From positions 4,712,001 to 4,776,000 of the forward strand of contig JAXRKN010000039.1 in the NCBI GenBank assembly GCA_038502055.1: a DNA stretch of 64,000 nucleotides, in the 5' to 3' direction. This document shows, piece by piece, positions 13,401-21,582 of the stretch. The stretch's first letter is position 1; each line of letters begins with the position of its first letter. This DNA is from Tanytarsus gracilentus (lineage: Eukaryota; Arthropoda; Insecta; Diptera; Chironomidae). The position numbers and the translations under genes were made by a program. The notes under the pieces were generated by a model. It did no database searches and had not been told where the DNA came from. It worked only from the letters and a program-made list of their open reading frames with translations.

Positions 13401-16400
13401 TTACTCGGATGGAAAATTTGATGAAAAAGTTTGAGGGATATTTAATGTTTGATCGACCGCACAAAATTGATACCTTTAATGTGATTTAAAGTTAAGAAGT
13501 TAGAAAACCTAAAATGGAACTTAAATTAAATAAAAGACAACTTTTTTGCAAATGCATTGAGATCTCAAAACCACTTTACATGTCAATATTTTTTCCATTA
13601 AACATCAACAATAAAGCGGTCGATGTTTTTGAAAGCTGTCTGAGAAACTTTTCTATAGAAAACTTCTCAAACTTCAATTATTATAACCATGATGCTTCGC
13701 TCGCTCTTGAATGCTCTCGAAAAGAATTTTTAATCAATGATTGTAGGTAATTTTAAAGCAATTTCTCTTCAATCGCTCCGGCGATTTATTATCATCATTA
13801 ATTATTGATGCGCTTAACTCAATTTAAAGCAGTTTTATCTTAATTGTGATAAATAATTGCGACTTTTTTAAAAGCTCTTAATTGCTAATTTTTCAAACCT
13901 TTTTACCACGAAAAAAAATTAGTGTCCACTCCTTGAATAAACTATCGACATAATTTATTTTTATTTGCGAGTAAAATTTTCACAATAGCCTACTTAAGCT
14001 CCTCGAGAGCATATTTTCAAACCCCTTAGTAGTTACAATAAATCATCATAATTTGCTAAAATATTTCATTTCTGGCTATTTTTTCCGCACACACATAAAT
14101 TCTCATATGAGAGCATAAAATAATAAAAACGTCTCTCTATTCTACTTTTTCTGTAATGATAAAAAATGTTTCAACCCACCGTGGGTGTTGCCGCGTCCCA
14201 CTTGTACAGATCAGTTTGAAAATGTAAATGGGAAGCCTATTAAATATTAGAAGCAAGAGCCTAATGGAAAATATTTTTTGGAAAGCTGAAAGGGAAGATA
14301 AGGAAATATTTTTTTTGGAAAGTTTTTGCCACTATGTTCCATTTTCCACTGTTTTCCATTATGATTTGTTTTCCAATGTGTATATTATTTTATTTGTTTG
14401 TTATTTCCATTGTGTTTTTTCTGTCCTTTCTGGTTCTTTTCATTATCAATTTTATTTGTTTTTTTTTCAATTTCCTTGTTCCACTTTTATTTTCATAGTG
14501 TTCCATTTTCAATGTTTCATTTTCCACCATGTTTTTTTTCCACAGTGTTCATTTTCCACTATGTTCCATTTTCCACTGTGTTTCACTTTCCACTGTGTTT
14601 CTTTTCCACTTTTTTTTTTTCTTTTTCCTTTTTTTTTTTATTTTCCCTGTTCCTTCCGTTTCATTTTAGTCCATCCATCGTTCCTGGTCCAATCCCGAGT
14701 TCAACGATACACATAAATTCTCATATGAGAGAAATGAAAAAATGAATGGAAGGAAAAAACATAAAAGGGCTAATAAAAACGTCTCAAGATCTATATCTGC
14801 GAAAATAGAAGTCTCTAGCTGGTCCAGGGGCCGAGATTTCACTGGAAAAAAAAAAAAAAAGGAATAACAAAAATAAAAACTTTACCACACTTTTTCTGTA
14901 ATGATAAAAAATGTCAGCAATTGAAGGATTTTCGCATCTTCTTTAACAAGCGAGTTGAATTTTATTTACCTAATTTTCCGACATCAATTTACGAGTCCTT
15001 TTCCTTTTACTGCGTCGTCTATTGAGCATCAGAACCATTTGCCTTCGGAATGGGACATTCGACAATGCACATTTTAAGGAGAGAGAAGAAATAAAATAAA
15101 TGATCGTAAAGAGTTTTTATGTACACATGGTGGCGGATGGATTGAGTGACAAAAGGTTTTCTCATTCTCTGTGTGTGTGCGCTCGGTCATGTGCCAGCAT
15201 GTGCGGGAAAATTTCCTCCCATCCGGATATTGTGATCGCTTCATTTGATTCTGAATTGACCGTTCCTTGCTATCAAATTTCAATTAAAGCTTTTATTGGC
15301 TTCGAAATCCGTCACTAATTTCCGCTTCCAGCAATTTTATAGACGACTGTGTTTCCCTATTTCTCCTCTAATCTCGCTTATGACTTACAATACACATACA
15401 CTAAATACACAGCACGTTCAAGCTATGTTAGAGATTAAGGATTTTATGGCATCTGTGCTCGGTTAAGATTTTTATTTTTATTTTCCCTCCCAGCTTTTTT
15501 TCTCTCTCTCACTCACTCGTTGTCGTGCACCAAATGTGAAGCATTCAAAAATATTAAATTTTTTTCGAATTATTTGCAAACACCCAACGGACAATCCCAA
15601 ACCTTTAATCTTCTTTTCTCTTCTAAAATTCCAGCTCTAAGGCACCAGAGTGTATCACATATTGTATATGTGCACTATGTGTGCAGTTTATCTTAATTTG
15701 AGCAGCAGCAAGTTGAGATATCAACACACACAGCAGACAAAAATTTTTTCAGTCCAGTTTTTCCTCTGCAGAAAAAAACTCTCAATTTTGAACTTTATAA
15801 TAATATAAATTTTTATTATGAATATGCATCATGGGAATTTTGTTGCCGAGATAAGGAACATTATGATTATTATGCACATACATGCTGAATATAAAAATTT
15901 ATTTGTGGTCGACAATTTATGAGTCTCAATGCGGAAAAGTGTCTCGAATTTCACGCTGCTTGAGTTTATTTATAAAGAATTGTAATGCAATATCCCTTTT
16001 TGATGACGACAGTATTATTTTTTCTCTGCTGATTTTAATAAAAAAAAGGGTTGCGAGAGAGTGAGAAAAGAGAAATTAAGAGCCAGTCCGCAATAAAATT
16101 TTTGCGCATTAAAAATGCTGGAGGAAATCTCATTACAAATTAAGGAACAAATGGGTTGAATTTTTAAACTTTCTGCTCTTTTTTATTTCTCATCCGTGTA
16201 CGCGTTCATTCGATCTGAAAAGATGTGATTTTCATTATAATTACTGTGCGATGACAATTAATTAAGAATAAAAATTTAATAAAAAAAAATTAAGAAGTTA
16301 AATGAATTTTTAATTTTCTCGGACCGAAAAACAACTTTTACAATTTCTTTGCAACCCTCAAAGCTTCTTAAAATAAACCAAAATGTGCTTTCTCTTCTTT

Positions 16401-18726
16401 TACCTCAAAATTAAAAACTTTTTCTCATCTTCCCTCCAATTTTTTATGAACTTTTTTATTTCCCCCCTTTTTTATAGATTTACTGCCACGTCATTCTTCA
16501 TTTTTTATTGACACGCTGTTTAACTTTCCAATAAACTCTTAAGCTTTCCAGCTCCATAATCTCTCGACTTGTGATTGCATTTCATATTGAATACTTCTCA
16601 AATATTAAATTCGTTTCTTTATCTTTGGATTTCCTCTTCTATTTTTTCGCTGAAATTAACTGCGGATTTAAAATGAACTCGCTCGTTTGCTCATTTTTCT
16701 CGTTAAAAAGTAAAGAAGGAAACTTGAAAGTTTATATGTTGTTGCAATAAAATTGTGAAACTTTTTTAAAATTGGAATTCTTTTGCCGGAGGGTGAGATG
16801 GGAAAAAATTCAATTTTCATTGAAACAAAACCGAATGCTGAAAGCGAACAGAAATTTTTCCTTCGATATCTTTCCTGGTTTTGGTGTGTGAGTGAGTGAG
16901 TGCCATTAACATCCCTCCCTGCGAGCTCTCTCACAATGACATTAGATTTTTAATATTTTTTCCATTCCATTTCCATCCGTACCCACAGCAGTGAGTGTAA
17001 TTTACTGTAACGGAGTGGGGGTGGCAATGGCAACAGCATGGAAAAGAGTTGTGTGTGTGTGTGGATGCGATAGCTGAACACAAAAGGGATAATTCATTAA
17101 GTTTTATGTTCATCTATTTTATTAGAATTCTCATTCGTCTTTTTTGTGCTCATTTTGCATTCTAAGGCAGACACAGATATTTCAGAGCTTTATCTCAAAA
17201 AAAATATTTTTTCATCTTCCATCATGCGAACATCAAACGTAGATGTGCATTTATGTTATAAAAAGAGTGAAATGTTTTCTTGCCTTCATAATGATGACAC
17301 AAAAAACTTGAAAGTTTAATTCCTGGAATTTCATACGACAGAGAGAAAGGTTTCTACATAAACTGTGATAATATTTTTCATCCTTAACTGTACAAAAGCC
17401 ATCAAAACATTTTCAGTTCTTCAAAAATCTCATCTCACTTTGAATGCTGCAAAAAAAGAAAGAGTTCGAGCTGCAATTAGAAAGTTGTTTTGAAAAAGTG
17501 TGTCTTTGCAGCGAAAAATGCCATTCAACAGAATGAAAAGAGCTTTTTGCTCCCATTTGACGCAAAAAAATGACAGAGCGGGAGGGATAAGTGAAAATGT
17601 GTTCTTTATGGTTTGATGCAGCATGCGAAATGACGATGAATGTTGTGACAATTTCGTGTTTTTAAATTGCGTTGAGACTCGTCACCACACACACATATGT
17701 GCATGAATATGCGGAGGAAATGAGAAATTGCTGAAAATTTATGATTTCGCGTCCTGTGCGAGTAAAATATATATTTATATGTTTGAGGGTGCGGGTATGA
17801 CTTTTTCATGTGTCGTTGAGGCGCTTTTATTTCTGGTTAATGACATGTTTCGCCATTGAGGATAAAAGTGCAAATTATGAAGGCTCACGAGTGTTGCCAT
17901 GTGACGATTTAATTGCTCGGAATGAAATGAAAATTTTCATCATTCGCAATTTCCCATTCATTCAATTTAATGACGATGATTTTGCTCTTTTTTCACGCAG
18001 ATGCGATTCACAAAAAAGGTCTCAATGTGGCCAGTTGGTCTCATAACGAAGTTTGGCGTGTCGACTCCGATCGTTAAAAATGGCACAATTTCCGGATTTT
18101 ATGATGGCTGGATAGGCGGAAGAAAGTTCCCGGTGAGTAGTCATTGTGCCCACATGCGGTGTTGTGGGAAGGGTTCAAGGAGTGGACACTCTATTAATTT
18201 TTTTATAATCAAAAATTCATTTAATTTCATTTTATTAAATTAAAATTATTCAACAATTTAAAATATTTAAATTATCCCTTGTTTAATGAGTTTATATAAA
18301 ATTCACTCAAAAAAATAATTAATGATATTTTTAACTAACTCAAAAATTGTCTTTCATCCTTTGCAGTGTGACATGGCCGGTTTTGCGGTTAATGTGAATT
18401 TTTTGCATTCTCGACCGAATGCCACGATGCCATTCAAGCCCGGATATGAAGAGGATGGCTTTCTGAAAAGCTTGTCGCCTTTAAAATTGACTGAAATTGA
18501 ATTACTCGCATCAAACTGTACAGAGGTGGGTATCTATGGGATTATCGAGTTGTGTGCGATAAATTTGCAATTTATTTCAATTTAATGCAAATTAATTTTT
18601 TTTACCTTTCTCACTCAGATACTCGTGTGGCACACGCAAACAAAAAAGAATCCCAGCGCCATGGCATTGGACATGGCCAAACATAACCAAACAAATCTTG
18701 TACCATTGAGACAAATTCTAGTGTAA
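4333..18726 (+). CDS. Beta-1,3-glucuronosyltransferase (B3GAT / GlcAT family), 7 coding exons
   Basis: Type II Golgi glycosyltransferase that transfers glucuronic acid from UDP-GlcA to terminal galactose of glycoprotein, glycolipid or proteoglycan-linker glycans. Join: 4333-4479, 5214-5426, 10690-10879, 11028-11182, 18001-18132, 18367-18525, 18619-18726, about 367 codons, all junctions GT-AG and in frame. Residues 1-16 are a basic tail, about 17-31 a hydrophobic anchor, about 35-120 a Thr/Asn/Gln-rich stem. The catalytic domain starts at PPPLYLITPTYKRPEQ (121), then LFWLVIEDAEEP, SNRNRGLEWIR, the DXD-type metal motif YFADDDNTYD (D223-D225), VSMWPVGL, DMAGFAVN, GYEEDGFL (E308 matches the family's catalytic Glu) and LVWHT (H337). 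The end is intact. GlcAT-P and GlcAT-S are the likeliest orthologues; the long stem and WHTQT ending argue somewhat against the linker enzyme GlcAT-I, but I cannot choose without alignment, so no symbol is given. Confidence 0.93.
4611..4703. repeat. Imperfect inverted repeat, possible MITE relic
   Basis: Two arms of roughly 40 bases face each other around a short AT-rich centre (TTTCGAG). The best-matched inner parts are AAAATGGCAAAA on the left and TTTTGCCATTTT on the right. Matching ATTAAG/CTTAAT lies further out, and GTGGCACGA / TCACGAC at the edges. I see no convincing target-site duplication, so it may be a decayed element or a structured intron segment. Confidence 0.5.
4958..5085. mobile_element. 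hAT-type MITE, 128 bp, with 8-bp target-site duplication
   Basis: Perfect 17-bp terminal inverted repeats: CCAGGGATGAGAACTCC at the left end and its exact reverse complement at the right end. The element is flanked by an 8-bp direct repeat AATAAATG (4950-4957 and 5086-5093). The CAGGG start and 8-bp duplication are the hallmarks of the hAT superfamily. The interior is a 10-bp tandem repeat and has no coding capacity, so the element must have been mobilised in trans. It lies in intron 1 of the glucuronosyltransferase gene. The perfect ends and duplication suggest a fairly recent insertion. Confidence 0.92.
4983..5060. repeat. 10-bp tandem repeat inside the hAT MITE
   Basis: About eight head-to-tail copies in strict 10-bp register. 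The consensus is TTACGGACAC, with variants TTACGGCCAC, ATACGGACAC and TCACGGTCAA at the edges. The central three copies are identical, consistent with expansion by slippage or unequal exchange inside the element. The repeat makes up most of the MITE interior. Confidence 0.93.
5214..5426 (+). CDS. Gene 1 coding exon 2: Golgi stem region
   Basis: 71 codons in phase 0 after acceptor TTTAG. It encodes a low-complexity stem starting VITTSTTTTTATPP, rich in Thr, Asn, Gln and Ser with two NKT sequons, a typical flexible, O-glycosylatable linker between membrane anchor and catalytic domain. Two in-frame donors lie 6 bases apart (GT at 5421 and at 5427). The longer form is given here; the shorter would drop Val-Asn. 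The exon has no conserved motif, so its support is the open frame, splice sites and fit of phases. Confidence 0.7.
9277..9348. mobile_element. Short MITE-like element, CAAGGG...CCCTTG ends (72 bp)
   Basis: The left end CAAGGGAAAACAACTTGG and the inverted right end (reading CAAGGGATGGCAACTTTGG on the other strand) match over about 18 bases with a few mismatches. Length and ends resemble the elements at 20295-20369 and 38287-38362. No clear target duplication is visible, so its superfamily is unassigned. Confidence 0.5.
9503..10543. mobile_element. Foldback DNA transposon, 1041 bp, non-autonomous
   Basis: Nearly the whole element is a giant inverted repeat: arms of about 500 bases (9503-10005 and 10032-10543) around a 26-base loop. 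The ends read CCCGCGTCGATTTAAC and its reverse complement. It is flanked by a 10-bp direct repeat TAAAAGAAAA (9493-9502 and 10544-10553). Each arm holds outer short repeats built on ACTGACG, four CGTCGACAAG boxes on a period of 58-59 bases, and inner repeats of about 53 bases containing GTGGGAAGAGGTTAAAATT; the right arm has about one extra inner unit. No transposase is encoded. Foldback and Mutator-like elements make 9-10-bp duplications, so one of these groups is likely. It sits in intron 2 of gene 1. Confidence 0.93.
9605..9800. repeat. 58-59-bp direct repeats in the foldback left arm
   Basis: The box CGTCGACAAG recurs at 9616, 9674, 9733 and 9791. Each of the first three copies is followed by a GTGACGACAG-like box and then AAATATTTAAAAATAAA before a GGCGAAAAAC stretch. 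The mirror-image set lies in the right arm, with TTGTCGAC boxes between about 10290 and 10470. Confidence 0.9.
10690..10879 (+). CDS. Gene 1 coding exon 3: start of catalytic domain
   Basis: 190 bases, phase 0 in and phase 1 out (GTT G|GTAAGT). It encodes PPPLYLITPTYKRPEQ, the family's universal N-terminal catalytic motif where the UDP moiety begins to bind, then LAEITRLGYTLKHVPNLFW and LVIEDAEEPTVRV. The acceptor TTATTTATAG is close to the first codon of the conserved domain. Confidence 0.95.
11028..11182 (+). CDS. Gene 1 coding exon 4: metal- and UDP-binding core
   Basis: 155 bases, phase 1 in and phase 0 out (GAG|GTGAGA). It encodes AQMPAKYRKNKVKPRGVSN, then RNRGLEWIR and VLYFADDDNTYDVEIFEE. 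The DDD triplet (D223-D225) is the DXD motif that coordinates Mn2+ and the diphosphate of UDP-GlcA. Confidence 0.95.
12922..13935. mobile_element. Candidate non-autonomous element with hAT-like ends (about 1 kb)
   Basis: The left end CAGGGGTGGACACT and the inverted right end (CAAGGAGTGGACACT on the other strand) match over the terminal 14-15 bases. The flanking octamers (ATGTGTTC and AATAAACT) do not match, so these may be ends of one old element or of two different copies. The interior is AT-rich and encodes no recognisable transposase. Confidence 0.35.
14091..14914. repeat. Partly duplicated block around a pyrimidine minisatellite
   Basis: Three landmark segments occur in the same order twice. 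ACACATAAATTCTCATATGA is at 14091 and 14709, TAATAAAAACGTCTC at 14121 and 14771, and CTTTTTCTGTAATGATAAAA near 14145 and 14890. The first set is compact (about 79 bases); the second is spread over about 206 bases by extra DNA. Between the two sets lies the pyrimidine-rich repeat at about 14333-14650 and some less AT-rich unique sequence. It looks like a local duplication followed by insertions, or an insertion flanked by long direct repeats. Confidence 0.75.
14333..14650. repeat. Pyrimidine-rich minisatellite (TTCCATTTTCCACTGTG-like)
   Basis: Repeated variants of a 16-20-base unit containing CCATTTTCCACTATGTT or CCACTGTGTTTC, in a strand with almost no purines except in ATG/GTG. The array is degenerate and interrupted. 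It creates spurious open frames coding mostly Phe, Ser, His and Cys. Confidence 0.75.
18001..18132 (+). CDS. Gene 1 coding exon 5: catalytic domain, acceptor side
   Basis: 44 codons, phase 0 on both sides, donor CCG|GTGAGT. It encodes MRFTKKVSMWPVGL, which continues the FEEMR...VSVWPV motif of the family, then ITKFGVSTPIVKNGTISGF and YDGWIGGRKFP. The ATG at the exon start is an internal Met, not a start codon. Confidence 0.93.
18133..18366 (+). other. Intron 5 of gene 1, with a mini-element
   Basis: 234-bp GT-AG intron ending CATCCTTTGCAG. Much of it is the AT-rich candidate element at 18176-18281. Confidence 0.8.
18176..18281. mobile_element. Candidate MITE relic, 106 bp
   Basis: The left end is CAAGGAGTGGACACT, the same terminal motif as the right end of the 12922-13935 candidate. 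The right end is ATTATCCCTTG, inverted CAAGGGATAAT. The ends match only over CAAGGRRTRR and no target duplication is apparent. Confidence 0.35.
18367..18525 (+). CDS. Gene 1 coding exon 6: acceptor site and catalytic base
   Basis: 53 codons, phase 0 on both sides, donor GAG|GTGGGT. It encodes CDMAGFAVNVNFLHSRP, strongly matching the family motif DMAGFAVN, then PFKPGYEEDGFLKSL, where E308 occupies the catalytic-base position, and ELLASNCTE. Confidence 0.95.
18619..18726 (+). CDS. Gene 1 coding exon 7: C-terminus and stop
   Basis: 35 codons plus TAA, after acceptor TTCTCACTCAG (intron 6 is 93 bp). It begins ILVWHTQT, the conserved C-terminal UDP-sugar contact (H337), and ends LVPLRQILV. The Gln in WHTQT replaces the Arg of the usual WHTRT. 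Confidence 0.95.
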   Translation: MLVWHTQTKKNPSAMALDMAKHNQTNLVPLRQILV

Positions 18727-18833
18727 AAAACGCAAATTGCCGAGAGAATAGAAAGTTTCCAGTGACGACGTCGATACGTCTATTAATCAATGAGGTGCTA
18801 ATTCTTTTTCTACATACGAAAATTGAGAGGAAA

Positions 18834-18839
18834 AATAAA
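18834..18839 (+). other. Candidate poly(A) signal of gene 1
   Basis: AATAAA 108 bases after the stop codon, followed at once by a G/T-rich stretch (TGCTGCGGTGCTGGTGG) that could be the downstream element. AATAAA is common in AT-rich DNA, so this is only the best nearby candidate. Confidence 0.45.
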
Positions 18840-20294
18840 TGCTGCGGTGCTGGTGGAAAAATGGCAACGGCAATGCGGCTTCAGTCTGATGATAATAGAG
18901 TGAGCGAGTGAGAAATGGAAGCTGCAGAATGAAATGCAGATTTAATGTCTTTGTGAATTGAGGCGTACTTATGGTGCACATTTTCGGCATTTTCTCTCAG
19001 CTCGCATTTAAATGGTAAAATTATGTTGGCTCTATTAAAACCTCGTTTTTTGGCAACGATTCGATATGTTTTTGGTGTGCGCGCGTAAAGAGATGATGAA
19101 GAAGTGAATTTAAATTCAAATCTGATTCAAACGAAATTACTGTGAATGGAAATTTAATTTTTTTAGCTACTTTTATGTAAAAGTTTTCCGGTGCCATAAG
19201 AATGGGTTAAAGAGTTTTAAAAAATCGTACTTAAATTATAGGTTGTAGATTTTTTTTTAAATTTCTATAATTAAATTTTTCTTTGAAGAAAATAATTTAT
19301 GAGCCACTCAAAATTCTCACAAATTAATATCTCAAATTTATTTTTATATTTAAAAAAATGTAAATCATTAATAATCATCCTCGATGTTGATGTCCTCTCC
19401 AGCATCAGCGAGAGAGAGAAATTTTTTTCGTGTGACGAAAACATAAAATATTGATTCTCTCTCTAAATTGACTTAAAGAATGAGACGCGCCAAGATGATA
19501 AGAAAATGAACATAAAATAACTTGATCTAGAGATGTACAGGAGCCAGGATTTTTGGTATGAAAGCTGCCAGCGAAAAAAAATTATTATGGCAATGGCAGT
19601 TTATGTTCTCGAAAAATAAGAATATAAGTCAAGCCCTGAATTTATATTTAGACAAGAAATTCAATCAAGACTAAAAATCACGTTTGTGTGTTGATGACGT
19701 GAAAATTTTGTTTATTCTCTAAATAGATAGCAAGAATAAAAATTGAAAATATTTTCCATAAACACTTTTGAGCGAGGAAGTAAAGAGAGGAAGAGCAATA
19801 TTAAGCGATTTTCTCCTTTGCACATAACAAAGTCGAAGTGATAGTGATTGCGTGTTTTAAAACAATTAAACTTTTCCTCACCGTTTAAGCACTTCCCAGT
19901 TTTAACCCGTAACGTTCTAGTACTAGAACAAAAGGAATAAAAATGAAAAAAGGTAATTTCTGTCTACTTCGCTGTTAAAAGCTCGGAAAATTGCTGATTA
20001 AACGTCGGTAATTTTACTTCTCCGTTTCTTTTTTAATATTAAACGCTTTTGAGTCGAGTTGAAATTCTTTTCATTTGTGGAGTTATTATAAGAGAATGAA
20101 ATATTTTAACTGAAGCATTAAATCCATGAAATCAGTTTTGCTCTTAGGCGAATGAAGTTAAGTTAACTAGTTTTTTCCTCATATGCACTCATGTACGATG
20201 TCTATTCATACGTCGAAAACCGGAGCTCAACTCGGATGGTGTGTGAAAGAAGTGAGTAAAATTAATTTCTAGCTAGAAATAACTTTGTTAAATT

Positions 20295-20369
20295 CAAGGG
20301 ATGGAAACTCAACTTTTTTAATAATTTTAAATGCTTTAATTGTAATTTTCCATAATTTTACAACCCTTG
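20295..20369. mobile_element. Short MITE-like element, CAAGGG...CCCTTG ends (75 bp)
   Basis: The left end CAAGGGATGGAAACTC and the inverted right end (CAAGGGTTGTAAAATT) match at the outer bases and partly beyond. Its size and ends are close to the 72- and 76-bp elements at 9277 and 38287. The flanking octamers GTTAAATT and AATTAATT agree at 5 of 8 positions, which is not decisive in AT-rich DNA. Confidence 0.45.
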
Positions 20370-21516
20370 AATTAATTTCTCCCTTCCATTCACATTTCGC
20401 ATTGTATTTAAACGTGGAAAATTTTCCCATTAACTCTTGCAATTTTACAAGGTATATAGCGAGAACTAGCGATAAAAAGCGGCTATGATTATACACGGAT
20501 AGAAAGAGAAGAAATTTCATTTCGTTATGCAAGAAGAAAAAGCTTTTCTAATTTCAAAAGAAACGTGGAAGAGAAGGAGAGAAAATTATGAATTACTTAA
20601 CGACGGCGTTAAAGAAGAAATGAGAATTTCAGGCAATGAATTTAATTACGAAAGTTTTAATATATGTCGAGGAATAAAAAGCCAAAGCATCTTCACATCA
20701 TGAGGGTTTTGTGTGTGTATGAGTTAATCTCACTTTTGATTACTTTTTTTTTGCTTTAAGTAATGTGAGGAAAAATCCAGAAGAAAGACATAAAAAAATG
20801 CAGAAACAAAATTTTAAATTAGAAAAATTAATTTGAAAATTTAAAATACGTTAAAAAATTGACTTAAAAATTTAAGGATCAAAAAAATTACGTGTCTCTG
20901 TAAATTTATTCATTTGGAAAAATTAAGAATTATCGCTCTGAGTTAAAAAGACATCACAAATTTTTTTAATGATTGCTCACGTTCATAAGCCGTCATTTTA
21001 TTTTAATGACATATGTGACATGTGGCTTATGAGGAAAAACTTTTAAGTTACCGTGGAGATAAGCTTCAACTTCAAAAACCTCATCACCGTCAGTTGTCAC
21101 GACTTCAGAATAATGTTATTAAAGAAAATATCACCAAATTTTATTAAAAACTTTTTCATATCTTCTTTCTTTTATGGATATTTTCTCCCTCTGCATTAAA
21201 AACGAGGGAAAATATTTTTGTGATATTTCTGTTGAATTTGTAAATATGTCGCTATGTGGTTTTTACTCAAACCACACAGTTTACAATTCTCATATTGAAC
21301 AAACTGTAATGAGACAAAATACCATCGCTTGGTTACACTCAATAAAATTTATATGATTATAGGTTTAAATAACAACGATAAAATGGGGAAGAGCGAAGAA
21401 AATTGAAAGTCATTTATGAAATTTACAATAATAGGAAAGTGCGAGAAAGTTTAGATGCAAAATTTAATTCAATAAATTTTTATGATTTTGGGGTGAATTT
21501 GAGCATATTGATAGAA

Positions 21517-21582
21517 TTTTTTTAAATCGTTGGATTTAACTTTTTTAATCGTTGGATTTTTTTTAATCATTGGATTAATTTT
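21517..21582. repeat. Short tandem repeat, about 19 bp x 3
   Basis: Three successive copies of a TTTTTAATCGTTGGATT-like unit, the third with ATCATTGG. No function is evident. Confidence 0.8.

Larger units (their letters stand above)
11183..18000 (+). other. Intron 4 of gene 1 (6.8 kb)
   Basis: GT-AG intron ending TTTTTTCACGCAG. It contains a candidate 1-kb element with hAT-like ends (12922-13935) and a duplicated block with a pyrimidine minisatellite (14091-14914). Scattered (CT)n and (GT)n runs occur. The Phe-rich open frames around 14228-14745 are translations of the minisatellite, and I see no nested gene. Confidence 0.7.

Noticed and set aside
14228..14745. Two overlapping open frames of 162 and 115 codons, very rich in Phe, Ser, His and Cys
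   Set aside because: They are translations of the pyrimidine minisatellite in two frames; no protein-like pattern.
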